A stretch of DNA of 64,000 nucleotides, from contig VDFB02000002.1 of the NCBI GenBank assembly GCA_007258455.2, forward strand, positions 1,097,283 through 1,161,282, written 5' to 3'. This DNA is from Sequoia sempervirens (Eukaryota; Streptophyta; Pinopsida; Cupressales; Cupressaceae). Each line of letters opens with the position of its first letter. The first letter of the stretch is position 1. Below are positions 35,658 to 47,644 of the stretch, in pieces. Under the pieces are notes generated by a model. That model was given only the letters and a program-made list of their open reading frames with translations. It was not told the origin of the DNA and searched no databases. A program made the position numbers and the translations under genes.

Positions 35658-38600
35658 TGTTTGTTATTTTTTATGTTGTTAACCAAGTTTGTCTCCTAAT
35701 CTACCTATGGAATTACCGATTCCAATCAAGGAAAGCTTGGAGGACTTGGACCAATTGATGAGGATTTTAAAATAACCTCCTACACTTCAGGCTCTGCAAG
35801 ACCCGGGAGGGTGATCCCTTTAGCAATATCAACAAATTGAAAACAAATACATAACAGAATATTTCTCAACAGATAATCTCATTTAATGACTCAACATAAT
35901 AGGATAATACTGAAATGAATTGGTTGTTCATCAGTAATATCAACTACTTGGAGCATGAGATTTAACCACAACACTATAACACACAGGGATTTAAAATGTT
36001 TTTTAATTGTGAAGATTGGGGACCCTGCTGAAAACAACAGAAGTGTTTAACTTGACCAGTGCCAAAAGATGGGCTATGGAGTCATATAACCAACATTCAT
36101 CCTATAGTGTTGAAAATGTTATGAAAATCCTTACAAATGTTATCACATTATGACAACCAGATCACTGAAGTTTTATCTGATAACCCTTCTTATAAATCCA
36201 CCTAAAACATAGTATTCCTGTCAAATATGCTGAAGCAATTACACTATCCTATGAACAAAAGGAAATAATAAATGCACCTTGTGCTTCATTAAATAAATTA
36301 CATTATTCTCAGAATAGAAGGAAACAACATATATCACTCTAATGTAGCAAATGTGCATGAAAAGAATTAGATAATCTTATTATTGAATCAAAAAAGATTA
36401 ATAAATTTCAGAAATGGAGACAATTATCAGCTAAATATAAATATGAGAACACAATTCATAATAGACACTTTCAGATTTAATGACTCAATTACATTCCTCC
36501 CAGCTATACAGTTCTAACCAGAGCTTCTGCTTGACTTGCAGAGCTTTCAGAAATTGGAAACCCCAGCCTCTGTTCTCCTTTACAATGAGAGAAGAAAAAG
36601 AATTAAAGAGAAACAAAAGTAACCCTAAGATCAGTCTGATCCATAGATTCCATCCAGAAACTCAATCCACCGTTGATCAACAAGCAGCTCAAAAACCTCT
36701 CTCATCTCTCTGTAACTGATTTTGCCTCTTTTTGCCTTTGTTGTCTGTTGTGAAGCAACAAAAAATTCTGCCATGTGGAGAAATTCCAAATCCATCCAGC
36801 TGCATGAAAATGCCTCTCTACCTATGAAAATTCTGTTTCAGCTCCCTTTGCCCTTTGCTGCACAATATTTGCTTTCATATATTAAAGTATTCAACTTTAA
36901 TACTAGTCTTCATCATATACTGATTACTCATAAAGTGAATAAATTCACTTTATCAATTATCTCATGCATTCACTTTTCACTTTAATACCCAGTATATAAT
37001 ATATTTCTCATTGAAATATTTCCTCATGCACATTCACATGCATTCTAGTAATACATGAAAGTTTGAGTGAATAATTTAATTCACTTTACCCATGTCACAA
37101 TTCTATCTGCAGCTTTAAATATTTACCCCCTTTTAAAGGCAGTTAAATATTACACATGGTAATATTTAATTCTTTTGACGGTGCACCTCATACTTGTATT
37201 TTAAAATGCTTTTCTTTTTACCTGTCGAGCCCACTTTTTATGTTCCCCAGGCTCCCTTTAATATTTCATCGAGCAAATATTTAAAAAAAATCCCACTTTA
37301 AAATAAAGTATGAGGGAAATTAAAAAATGTATCGGCCCTCTTTACCTCCAACCTATGCTGCTTCATAGAAACGGGTCCCACCTACCATGCATCACAAGCC
37401 CGTGATTTCGTGGAGTTTAAAAAAACTTGCATCTTGAGGTTGCGAAATGGTGGGGAACAGTGGAGATTATGCTGCATTTGCATCTGTTTTCCTGACCGTC
37501 GGATCTCAGCCTTACATCTTTCACATTCTCCTTTTGCCCTAATTCCTTGGTGCGTATTGCTCATGCTCTGCAATTTCATCTAGGTTTGATCATGGCGGCT
37601 GCAACATCCTCTGGCATCCATTGTATTTTCTTATAAGTTTCTAAGGTTGTATTTAGGCAGATTCATTATGTGTGTTTCCTGTACCAGCACTAGCACCTCC
37701 TCCTTCCAGTACCCAGAGGCTCTATTCACTATAATGGTGCGTCCCATTCTATTTTACTTTCTTTGTGCATATCGGAAAAATTTCAACTACTTTCCTCCTA
37801 GCGTTCAAGCCTTGCATTGGTTTGAAAAATCTGAATGCTTTGATGGATTTCCATATCCTGCGTTTGTTGCATTGCATTCTTCTTCATGTGCATGCTCTTG
37901 GAATGTTGCGCTAGCCTCTATTCCTTATGTGTGTAGACTCTTTTCAACTAGTGAAGGCACTCAGTTCTCTGAGACCTTTTCCACAAATCCATTTTGGGAA
38001 TTTTCCACAAATACATCTTATGCAATGCGCGCCCTTTCATTGTATTTTGTAGTGCTTGAAAAGTTTCTAAAGCATTCTCACCATTTCATGGCAGCCTCGA
38101 GCCTCTTTCAATCATGTTCAAAGGCATCTCTTCCTTTCACTTTGCTCAAAACTCCATGGAGCATAATGGCTATGCAGTTCACCCTCATTTCCAGCTTTAC
38201 ATATGCCAATTGTATTTGATTTAAAGTTTTGTTTTTGCACCTTTTCAATGTATCTATTGGTGGTATCCTAATCGATGCCCTCTATGCGCAGCCTGCAGTC
38301 ACCATGGTGTGGTCTCCTTTGTTCACTGCATAACTCCCTTCAACATTCCTTCCAATTTCATTTTCCTTGAATGGTGATCTGTACCCTTCTCAGGCCATGC
38401 ACATTGTCTTTGTGATGGCGTAGTGTTCTTTATCAAGCCACTCCTTTCTTCTGCAAACAAACATCTTCTTGAAAGTTATTACAGCCTTGACCACCCATTG
38501 GGTGCATATTCTACATCATAATAACACTTCATTCTCCTCTGGCGTGTGGTGTCCTTGTGCTTGAATGATGGTTGTGTGCTTTCTCTGTGAAGCATTTGTT

Positions 38601-40886
38601 TTATGCTTCTAAAGCTCTTCACAAATCTATTTTGTGCATCCCTGCTCCATGACATTTTGATGGATGTTCATATCTTGTTCTGTGTTACGCCTCTTATTCT
38701 TTTTTATGTTGATTCACTTTATATTTATTTGAATCAACTTTATATTTTATTTGAAAGTTTCTGAGGCGCCTCCAATAGTCATCTTGATGGCATTCCATTT
38801 CCCATTCTTTGTGTACAGTCCCATATACAAGTCTATGTGCTAGCTGCAAGTTAATCTCTCCATTCTGTTTAGCACTTGCTTGAAAGTTAGTAAAGCATTC
38901 ACAAAACTGTTTGCACATATGCTACAACATATGGCTATGCTATGAGACCATATTTGAAAAAGGAATTCCTTCAATAGTACGTGGCATTCACTGGTTTCTT
39001 CCTTACCGCCAGTGCTAGGATCCATTGATCATATCCTTATTTTCCTTTATGGCTTTTTTAATTTTACTAGAGTTTTGCATCTGTACAGAAGTCCCTATAA
39101 AATATCAGATCAAGCTCATTTAGTGAGTAGAGCAATTTAGCAGAGGGACAATCTATCTTCTAGCATTCACTTGAGAGCTCTTAAATCTCTTTAAAAATAT
39201 TCATCTTGCGAAGTACACACTACTAGCATTAAAATCTTGATCCTTTCCCTAAGTCTAGATCCACAGCCTCGATTTTTTCTCTTTAATCAACATAAGAAGT
39301 TTCCCACTAGTTTGATGTACTATGCTTCCTCATGGCACATGACCAGATGCTTTGGATTTCTCTCCTCAATTTCACTTTTCTTCATAAATCTTACATTGCC
39401 ACCCCTTTTTTAATATAAATGTCACATGGTTTTGTAGTGGTTGTATCCAACATTGTAGAGGTTCCAAATATCAATTTCAGCTGGGATTTAAGGGCTCAAT
39501 ACTGATGCCCACTACACATTGTAACTAATATTCCCCTTTTCACAAAACAACATGATTGGTCGGTAGAGTGACTATGCCCTTTCAATGTTGTGTAATAGTT
39601 AAAAGAACAGAGCAACATTGGAAATATTGTGACTTTATTCCTTGTCACTAAAACCAAATTTGTGCATGGGGGCAAATACTCTAATTCAATCTTGCAAAAG
39701 AATGCTTCTCCTCCATATATATCTTGCCTTCTGATAATTTCTTATTTGGATATAATCTTCAAGATGAAAATAATTATTATGATTGAATTGCTACAAAACA
39801 CCAACTCTGGTAATCATTCCATAAACTGAATTCAAATGAAGAAAGCTAGGTGTTTGCAACTCCAGTATTGTGATAACTGTGCAAGGCATGTTGGGTCCTC
39901 ACGGGGGCCCGGCTAAAAAAAATTCATTTTTAAACAGTTTATCATGCTTAAATTGATCTATCACAGCCTTTTGAATGCTTGAGAAGTGAAAACGCAAAAT
40001 GGGTTTTCATAAAAACTCACTTTCGGGCATAGTTGAAAAATGGTGAAAACTGGCCAAGTTGGCCCTAGAATCAATTTGGGAAACTAGTCAAACGGCCTTA
40101 TGAAGCTATAAAAACTTGCAAGCTTGTAGACCTTGGTCCAGAGAATGTAATGCAAAAGATAGACCAGAGAGATCTTTCACAAGGAAAAAGTTATTCAACC
40201 TCAAAGTCACCCAAATGAACTTTTTGCAACAATCAGTTGTTCTGAATTAAGTAAAACTGACCCAAACATCAATTTGCAAAAATAGCAAAACAACTCCTAG
40301 CAAGCTACCACTGGAGACAGTGGCTCATTTTGGTATAGAGAAAAAGTGTGCAAGAAGGATTTGATCTAATCATCATCCATCAAAAGTTACTGATGCTCCA
40401 AGTTGGCCTCTCAGAAATGTTTTAGTGCAAAACTAAAGAAATTCCATTTGGTTATGACCTTCCAAAAATAGCAAATCAATTCTTGAAGCTCTAAAAAATG
40501 ACATGTGAGCTCATCATGGTATGAAGAATATGGAGCAACAACCATTTTGGCATGATGATCAACTGGTTACAAAATCTAAGCTCAAACAGGAGGCTACTTT
40601 GCAGAACTGGACATTTCCAAACAGCTGAACAGTGACAAAACCCTCCAGCTTCACTTTTCGAAACCCAATCAAAACTCATCGTGAGAAGCTGAAAACTAAC
40701 ATGCAAGTTCACATAGGACACATGAGTGTGTCTGCAAAGGTATTTTACTGGGAAATCAACGGGCTCCAAAATATGACCCTCCAAAGTAGGTCATTCAGGC
40801 AAGTTCAATCAGGTGCACTTTAGAAAGTGCAAAGGCAAAAATTTGAAATGGGCATCTCAAATTTGCAAAATTTGAGAGTGCCAACA
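35658..40886 (-). repeat. H3 5' LTR (5.2 kb)
   Basis: Partner of 26250-31476. On the minus strand it ends with AATAACAAACA directly before the primer site, and its outer end (TGTTGGCACTC) abuts the H2 integrase. No credible gene inside; small open frames here mirror those in the other LTR because the two are copies. Confidence 0.9.
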
Positions 40887-41935
40887 TCATATACTAGAAA
40901 TTCAAAAAGTTCACCTGTTAGAGATTGCAAGAAATATGAGTCTTCCCCATGTGTATTTGCAATCAGATAAGGCCCAAGCTATAGGGGATCAAACTTCCCA
41001 TATTTTCCTTTGTCTTCCAATCTTGCATTCCACATCAAAACCATACACCCTACTTCAAACTTCCTTTCAATGGCCTTTTTGTTATATAGATGCTTGACTT
41101 GGAGCTGCAGTCTCTCATTTCTTTTATGAGCTTCTCTTCTATTTTCATCAAGATCAATTAACTCATCCATCCTATGTTTCATTGCATCAAAAATATCAGT
41201 ATCATATTCTTGGAAAAACTTATACATTTTTATCAAATTGTTGTGTGGTATTCTGGCATCAAACCTATACACCAAATTGAAAGGGGATTGTTTGATGACT
41301 TTCTTTACACTAGTCCTGTCAGCCCATAATGCTAGCTACAATTTTGAGTCCTAGGCCTTCTTGTTCTTTCCAATCACCCACTTGATAATCTTTATAAGGC
41401 TTTTTTTGTTGGACTTGGCTTTCCCATTCCCTTGGGGATGATATGGGGATGAATAGGATATGTTTATACCATGCTGGTTACAAAAATCAATAAATTCCTT
41501 AGACATGAAGAACATGATGTTATCCAAAACAATTATTTTAGGAACTCCAAACCTACTCAGAATAAATTTCATTAAAAAATCTATGACAACTTTACTACTT
41601 GCCTTCTTAGTAGGAATGGCTTCAAACCATTTTGTAAAGTAATCAATTGCAACTAGAATCCATGCATGTCCTCTACTAGACTTCTTAAACATTTCTCCAA
41701 TAAAATCAATGCCCCAATGTTGAAAGGGAGCATGTCCTCACACTGGCCTGAGTGGTAAGTTTCCTGAGAACTTTAACTTGCTAGTAAACCTTTGACAAGC
41801 AACACATCTTTTCACAAATTTGTGTGCATCTTTGAGCACTGTTGGACACCAAAAACCTACTCTCAATATCTTATGGGAAGTGGTCTTGGCCATGTAGTGA
41901 CCTCCATAAGCTCCTTTGTGTATTTCAATCAACAT
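40887..41935 (-). pseudogene. H2 integrase
   Basis: In order on the minus strand: a zinc-binding domain (41738-41935; HKGAYGGHYMAKT, CVACQRF), the catalytic core (41351-41720; GIDFIGE, VAIDYFTKWFEAIP, SYSSPYHPQGNGKAKSNK) and a C-terminal domain (40979-41275; FEVGCMVLMWNARLED, GKYGKFDPL). The first two catalytic aspartates are present (GIDF, VLDN), but the glutamate usual in GQAE reads K (GKAKSNK), which would destroy activity. Stops separate the three blocks. The frame ends at the H3 insertion at 40887 just after FEFLVYD, so the last residues are displaced. Confidence 0.9.
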
Positions 41936-43064
41936 ATCTTCTGCTTGATCCCCATCTACACACCTGAGTAATACACCTTATGGGATTCTCCACCAAAGTT
42001 CATCATCAATTATAACATATTTTATACCCTGCAATTTTAAAGTTCTTTTCTCATTGTGAGGCATACCTTCAGGGAATTGCATGGTCTATAGGTACTGAAC
42101 AATTCTTTTGTACCATCCACATGTTTGCATATCACATAGGGATGAAACATTCTCATGTTCAACTTGATTAACTTGGCTGGCTTCTAAGTTGGTCTCAGCC
42201 ATTAACTTGGCCAAACCCTGACACCTTACTAATTTTTTAATTTGGAGATCTATGTTGAACTCTTGGATCCTATTGATCCACCTGCATCTCTAACCTATGG
42301 TCTCTTGTTGAGTGAAAAAATATTTAACTGCTACACTCAGAACATAAGCTACAATAGTTGCTCCAGTCAAATAGGGTCTAAAATTATTTATAGCCTTTAC
42401 CAAGGTGTAATCTTGCTTCTCTGTGGAATCATATTTGAGCTCAACAGCCTACAAGGACTTGCTAAAGAAAGCAATAGGTTTCTCAAAGCCTTCATCATTC
42501 TTATGTAACAATACCCCTGCCACTATGTGAAATGAAGCAAAAGTGAATAGTTGGAAAGGCTTTGTATAATATCCGGGGACTTGAGGATATGTGTCTCCTT
42601 AATGGAATCTTTTATAGCTTGAAAATCCTTAATAGATTTTGTCATCCATACCACCTTTTCTCCTTTTTTCAACATCTTGGACATAGGCCTAACAATCTCA
42701 ACAAAGTTAGTAACAAATATCTTGACAAAGTTAATTTTCTTGAAGAAAGATTAAATCCCCTTCACATTCCTTGGTTGTGTGATTTTATCTATGGCTTCTA
42801 CATGTTCAGGATCAATCCTGACCCCCTCTTTTTAAACAATATGAGCCAACAACTTACCTTCTTTGACTCCAAAAGCACACTTCTTAGGATTCAAAAAAAA
42901 TCCCATATTCCAAAGCTCTAATGAAAGTTTTCTCTAAATGTGAACACTGATATTCCTCCTTGTTGTGAGCAGTAAAATCATCTTGATATATACCAATGAA
43001 AAGATCAATAAAATATGAAAAGGCCACATCCATGGCTCTTTGGAATGGTTCACCAGCATTAATC
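41936..43064 (-). pseudogene. H2 reverse transcriptase C-terminal part and RT-linked RNase H
   Basis: From 43064 on the minus strand: NAGEPFQRAMDVAFSYF, the catalytic YQDD box, LEYGI, KCAFGVKEGKLLAHIV, the connection, then the gypsy RNase H (VAGVLLHKNDEGFEKPIAFF; KYDSTEKQDYTLVKAINNF). The segment next to 41936 is the linker to integrase. The YxDD aspartates are intact. Frame breaks occur in the thumb and in RNase H. The frame joins that ending at 46893 when the Copia-like element is removed. Confidence 0.88.
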
Positions 43065-43513
43065 TGTTGAGATGATGGATTGCACAGCCCTTGAAGCTCC
43101 AGAATCTTTAATGAAGGACTTTAGCCATGAAAGATAATCAACCACAAAAGAAGTGTTGCAACAATGGAATGCTGATTAAAGATTCTATTGATATGATAAA
43201 ATGATATTGATATGATATCTGATTGATATATTACAAATGAACAAGATGCCTAATTATATAGGCAAGAAGAAAACCCTAATATGCATGAGATGTTGCCAAG
43301 TGTTATAATCTAACAACATGTGACAACATGTGAACCCTATCTAGATGATCATTAAATGATGAGATAATTTCTAGAAGGAATCTTATCCCACAAACTAGGA
43401 AAGGGAATATTATCCCATTTATTAAATGATTGCAACCTAGGACTAAATGATTAAATTCAAGACCTAAGTTAACTTATGCTAGTGTAATAATTAATTAATT
43501 AATTACACCAACA
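43065..43513 (-). repeat. Copia-like element 3' LTR
   Basis: 449 bp, nearly identical to 46439-46887, so the insertion is younger than most others here. It is followed on the plus strand by the C-run at 43514-43519 (minus polypurine tract). Confidence 0.95.
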
Positions 43514-44262
43514 CCCCCCATAAGTGCAACTTAGGGAGGAAAATGCAATGATTATGCAAGATGATGATGGGTCCCGGCTATGAGGCCATTTTAGGTACCC
43601 ATGTACATGAAGATGCAGAAAATCTCCCACAACTGGAGAAAAGGGGAAAACCTAGTAGGAACAAAACCCCTCTCCAAAAAGGAGATAAAAAGAAAGAATG
43701 TGAGAATGGGAAGGATGGAGGACTCCCAAATACCCCCCAAGTACACCATCCATCACATGGATACAATACAATCAAAATCCCCCCCATAGGGAGGAAAGAG
43801 AGAGACAAAATAGCCCCCCCAAAAGATAAGATCACCTGCAAGAAAGGTAAGTGTTTGAAGACAGAACAAGATCCAATGTCGAAAAACAACTTGTCTCCCT
43901 TTCAGAAGAAACAAAACCAAATGCAAGTGCAAAGATACTTCCCATTCTAGATAGGAATTTAAGGAAGGAAAAATGAACATGGATGATGATGTCTCTGAAC
44001 TCTGCTCAAGTGTCTCCTTGCCTAATGATGAAAAGGCCACAATCAATGAAGAGGGTGACAAACCAAGACGATGCAGAAACTGATGTTGAACAATATCCAA
44101 AGATGAAGATAGGATGAATATGATGGATGTGATGGAGACTTGATAGCCCCCCCTGAATGAAGTGTCCTCAAAACCACTGAAAGAAGACTGAAGCAAATCC
44201 AATGGTAGATTCTGAAGAAACCTCAAGTCCTGAAAGGAGTAACATGGAAGAAGTCTCGGATA
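43514..44262 (-). other. Copia-like element 3' region with repeated polypurine-like G-runs
   Basis: The minus strand carries runs of six or seven G at 44147-44153, 43814-43820, 43779-43785, 43733-43738 and 43514-43519, the last abutting the LTR. The frame 43753-44226 is open and in phase with the gag-like ORF upstream, but its sequence is not recognisable. Confidence 0.7.
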
Positions 44263-45117
44263 TCAAATATCTGAAGAGAAACCAAGTGCCTCTAAGATAG
44301 TCTCTGGATTCCCAATCAAGGTCGAGACAAAGGAATGAGGAGACTCAAAACAACTATCCAAAGCCAAATCTGAATAGAGAAGTGATATCCCCTCAAGAAT
44401 TGTCTCCAAACCTGTAGAAGTAGCCAAGGCAGTGATACCTAAAACAAAGCCATCCTGTGATGTCAAGTCTAGAAAGCGGAATGTGTCCTGATGGATGATG
44501 ATAATGGAAGCCTCAATCAATGATTCTGGACAAGGAATCATTGAATGTGAAGGGATACCAACTATCTTTGATGAAGAAGAAGCACCGAAAGGAACCTTGT
44601 CAACCTCTTCAAAAAGATCAAGGTAATCAACTTCCTGCACAACAATAGCATCATGGGGTACTTGATCTAAAGAATGAAATTCTGAAGCATGATCATCAAG
44701 GAATGGTGGAGTTTCTGAATCTCCATAGATCTCCCAAAGCTTAATCCAAAGGATGTGAGGACAATCACAATGATCAATATCATTCAAAACATCAGAATCA
44801 ACTTGCATCTCAAGAATCTTCAAAACAGTGTACCTGCTGCAACTCCAAGCAAGTTCATGAATACCTTCACTCGGATGAGCAACTATACCAAATAGATGTG
44901 GCAACAAATCAAGTGAATGAAGATGGTGGCAGATCCCATTCCACCATTGTGAATAGTTACCCTTATGTAACATAACCAAAGGAGAATAATATGCAAGCCC
45001 CATAACAAAAATTTCTCCACAAAAATCAAAGACACTGACCTTCAACAGAAAATAGAAGACTTCTAAATAGATATGCAACTGAGAATATGCCTCCGAGATC
45101 AAGAAATTCTTCTTCAA
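44263..45117 (-). CDS. Gag-like ORF of the Copia-like element (285 codons, no pol)
   Basis: Open from MKKNFLISEAY to a stop at 44263. Residues about 50-80 (HKGNYSQWWNGICHHLHSLD) and 110-135 (LNDIDHCDCPHILWIKLWEI) resemble the Copia capsid pattern: NYxxW near the start of the domain and a later W..L...Y. The rest is acidic and hydrophobic, without a zinc knuckle or protease. Gag would package the element RNA, but no polymerase is encoded, so the element must have moved by help from a relative. It is the longest uninterrupted open frame in the window, in keeping with the youth of this insertion. Copia assignment is also supported by the initiator-Met primer site; expression is unknown. Confidence 0.6.
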   Translation of the reverse strand: MKKNFLISEAYSQLHIYLEVFYFLLKVSVFDFCGEIFVMGLAYYSPLVMLHKGNYSQWWNGICHHLHSLDLLPHLFGIVAHPSEGIHELAWSCSRYTVLKILEMQVDSDVLNDIDHCDCPHILWIKLWEIYGDSETPPFLDDHASEFHSLDQVPHDAIVVQEVDYLDLFEEVDKVPFGASSSSKIVGIPSHSMIPCPESLIEASIIIIHQDTFRFLDLTSQDGFVLGITALATSTGLETILEGISLLYSDLALDSCFESPHSFVSTLIGNPETILEALGFSSDI

Positions 45118-46426
45118 TCTTCAGGATGTCTCAAGAATCCAAAAACCAAAAAAAAGATACCTAGAGCTGAAACCAAAGAAGATGACTGGACTGATGAAAA
45201 AATGCACTGAAATATCTCTCGAATGCCACTGGAATCTCTGAAATTCGACAATCTGATGCGAAGATGTGTGCATTTGAGTCTAGAAGGGAGGGTTGAATTT
45301 AGTTGATTTGAATATTGAATAGCAGAAAAATCCTACAAAATAGATGGCACCACTGGATAGTGCTCTAAATTCTCTTTCCATCAATATCACGTTTACAAAT
45401 TTTCGATATCGTGGCGCGAAGATATGGCCCTAAGAAAAAAAATTGCAATTTGAAATTGACTGGCTAAATAGGCGCAAGAATTAAGCACCTTAGGGCAAAA
45501 AATATCAGCCCTTGGTCACTGATGTGACTATGGGCTGCCCTGGCAGTTTAAAAAAAAAACTCTCCGCTGGGTGGGCGGTGTCAAAGTGGTGACCTGGTGG
45601 CGGAGGTGGTGGCACGGCCGATAACAGGAGGCACTGCTCAGAAATTAGCAGCAGCCCTTGGAGTTTGATAGAATAGGGGGCTAGGGTTGAGTCTTCGGCG
45701 GGTAGACTATAGATTCCAATGGTGGACGAAGTGACCAGCAGGTGACTGGAGGCCGGTGGTCGAAGCCAACGCCGGAGAAAGGTCACCGGGGAGTGAACGG
45801 AGGTTTGCCGGTAGCCGAGCATGTCATCGGAGATGACGTAGGATGACAGGAGCCAGTCAGTGCGCAGACTGGTTGGGTGATGCTGACACAAAAAAAAATT
45901 TAAATATTGCAATATATGTTGCAATTTAAATTTAAATAAAAATTGTCGATAGATTTTAATGCCAACGGATGAAACAAACTATAGCTGCAGAAAAAATATT
46001 AATGCCGACCCATAAATTTAATTACCAGTCGCCCTGCAGAGTTTAATTTTTGGAAAAACTATAGAAATTTTTTTTGCCCAAAATAGCCAAATTTTTTTAT
46101 TTTTCTAAAAAAAATTTGCCTTGATGGAGGACTTACAAGGATGATTTTTTTCTGCAAAATGTACAGATTTGTACAAAAAATGCAAACCCTAAGATGTACC
46201 TCACAGGCTCCCGGTTTATATGTCTCTGATTTTGACAAATGAATAGGTGATCTATGGGTTTTGAGGCCTTCTGGATGCAATGGAGAGGTCGGAGAGAGCC
46301 TGATCTGCACCAGAAATCAGCTTGGCTCCTGGGTAGAACCAACTAGCCTGCAACATAAAACCCTAAGCCTGCTTGAATCTTGCACTCCAAACTTCCTGGA
46401 TCTAGGGTTGATGTTTCAATGGACTA
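45118..46426 (-). other. Copia-like element leader with a GC-rich island
   Basis: Non-coding leader between primer site and gag. Positions 45540-45860 are much richer in G and C than anything around them, and a 139-codon open frame (45505-45924, minus) lies there probably because of that. The island may be a feature of the leader or a captured fragment. Confidence 0.5.
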
Positions 46427-46438
46427 GCTCTGATACCA
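46427..46438 (-). other. Copia-like element primer-binding site
   Basis: Minus-strand TGGTATCAGAGC starts directly at the LTR edge. It matches the initiator-methionine tRNA primer site usual in plant Copia elements. Confidence 0.92.
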
Positions 46439-46887
46439 TGTTGAGATGATGGATTGCACAACCCCTAAAGCTCCGAAATCTTCAATGAAGGACTTTAGCC
46501 ATGAAAGATAATCAACCACAAAAGAAGTGTTGCAACAATGGAATGCTAATTAAAGATTCTATTGATATGATCAAATGATATTGATATGATATCTGATTGA
46601 TATATTACAAATGAACAAGATGCCTGATTATATAGGCAAGAGGAAAACCCTAATATGCATGAGATGTTGCCAAGTGTTATAATCTAACAACATGTGACAA
46701 CATGTGAACCCTATCTAGATGATCATTAAATGATGAGATAAGTTCTAGAAGGAATCTTATCCCACAAACTAGGAAAGGGAATATTATCCCATTTATTAAA
46801 TGATTGCAACCTAAGACTAAATGATTTAATGCTAGACGTAAGTTAACTTATGCTAGTTTAATAATTAATTAATTAATTACACTAGCA
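46439..46887 (-). repeat. Copia-like element 5' LTR
   Basis: 449 bp, partner of 43065-43513. It ends ACACTAGCA on the plus strand, before TAATC. Confidence 0.95.
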
Positions 46888-47640
46888 TAATCAAGCTGAA
46901 TGGCATCCTTACATATATGTAGGTCCCCCATGGTGTAGTAAAGGTAGTTTTGTATTGTTCAGACCCTCTCACCATGAATTGATTATACCCTGAGAATCCA
47001 TTAATCATTGAAAGTAGTTCACACCCTGTGACTTTCTGCAACATGGCCTCCATATTAGGCAATGGATAGTTATCCTTAAAAGATGATACATTAAGATTTT
47101 TGAAATCTACACATAGCTTGATATCACCATTCTTTTTTCTGATAGGAACTCAATTTGAAACCCATGATGAATACCTGATGGGTTTGATGATTCCAACATC
47201 TCTCAATTTTTTAAGCTCTTCTTGCATATTTGGTTGCAGAGTGGGATTCATCAGCTTCTTTTTTTGTATGAAAGGATTTGCATCAGGTTTCAATGTAATT
47301 TTATGCTAGAATAGGTCCTCCCTATAAGCCTTTTGGTCATCATATGACCATGCAAACACATGCCTATATTTCCTCAACAGGGAAATTAACATACTCTTGC
47401 TATGGGGTTTCATCTTCTTGCCTATATACACCTTTTTAGGAGATTTTTTTGTCCCTAAATTTATCTCCTCTAAGTATTCCTTGTGGGAAGATGCTTTCTT
47501 AACATTCTACTTTTCAGGGTCATCAAAGACCCTCTCTAGTGCAACCAATCCTTTGGGAATCTTATTTGTCTTCAACTGAATTATCTCATTGCCAAATAAT
47601 GTCTCTTTCCCATCAACTTCAACCACGTATGATCCAAATT
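46888..47640 (-). pseudogene. H2 reverse transcriptase N-terminal part
   Basis: Read on the minus strand: LLRKYRHVFAWSYDD, then the RT start (LKKLRDVGIIKPIRYSSW, KKNGDIKLCVDFKNLN), DNYPLPNMEAMLQKVTG and GFSGYNQFMVRGSEQYKT (46877-47062), ending MPFSLI at the Copia-like insertion. The substrate-contact motifs of fingers and palm are well kept; a few stops occur (for example after YSSWVSN). Confidence 0.88.
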
Positions 47641-47644
47641 CAAT

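Larger units (their letters stand above)
32903..36570. repeat. 1.83 kb tandem duplication across H3 LTR end, primer site and gag start
   Basis: Copy 1 is 32903-34740 and copy 2 is 34741-36570. Each holds, on the minus strand, about 910 bp of LTR 3' end, the primer site, the leader, and the first part of gag. The joint at 34740/34741 fuses LTR sequence (CCCAGCCTC) directly to gag sequence (ACCTTCTAAAG). The duplication therefore occurred inside an H3-type element. Confidence 0.9.
26250..40886 (-). mobile_element. H3: gypsy-type element with 5.2 kb LTRs, gag only
   Basis: LTRs 26250-31476 (5227 bp) and 35658-40886 (5229 bp) start TGTTGGCACTC on the minus strand. A primer site (minus TGGTGACTCTACTAGGG, 35638-35654) follows the 5' LTR. 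The interior encodes a gag-like ORF on the minus strand and no pol. Flanks CCATG (26245-26249) and TCATA (40887-40891) match at three of five positions, both differences being transitions, so the target duplication is only tentative. The integrase C-terminus of H2 ends exactly at 40887. The interior has a 1.83 kb tandem duplication. Non-autonomous (LARD-like). Confidence 0.82.
43065..46887 (-). mobile_element. Copia-like gag-only LTR element inserted in H2 RT
   Basis: LTRs 43065-43513 and 46439-46887 (449 bp each) start TGTTGAGATGATGG on the plus strand. The duplication TAATC lies on both sides (43060-43064 and 46888-46892). The primer site (minus TGGTATCAGAGC, plus 46427-46438) and the C-run at 43514-43519 (minus polypurine tract) fix the orientation as minus. 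The element is 3823 bp with a gag-like ORF and no pol. Removing it restores MPFSLINAGEPFQ in RT. Confidence 0.95.

Noticed and set aside
43561..43950. 129-codon plus-strand frame, Lys/Pro-rich, in the Copia-like element
   Set aside because: Antisense to the element and overlapping the G-run region; likely a composition effect.
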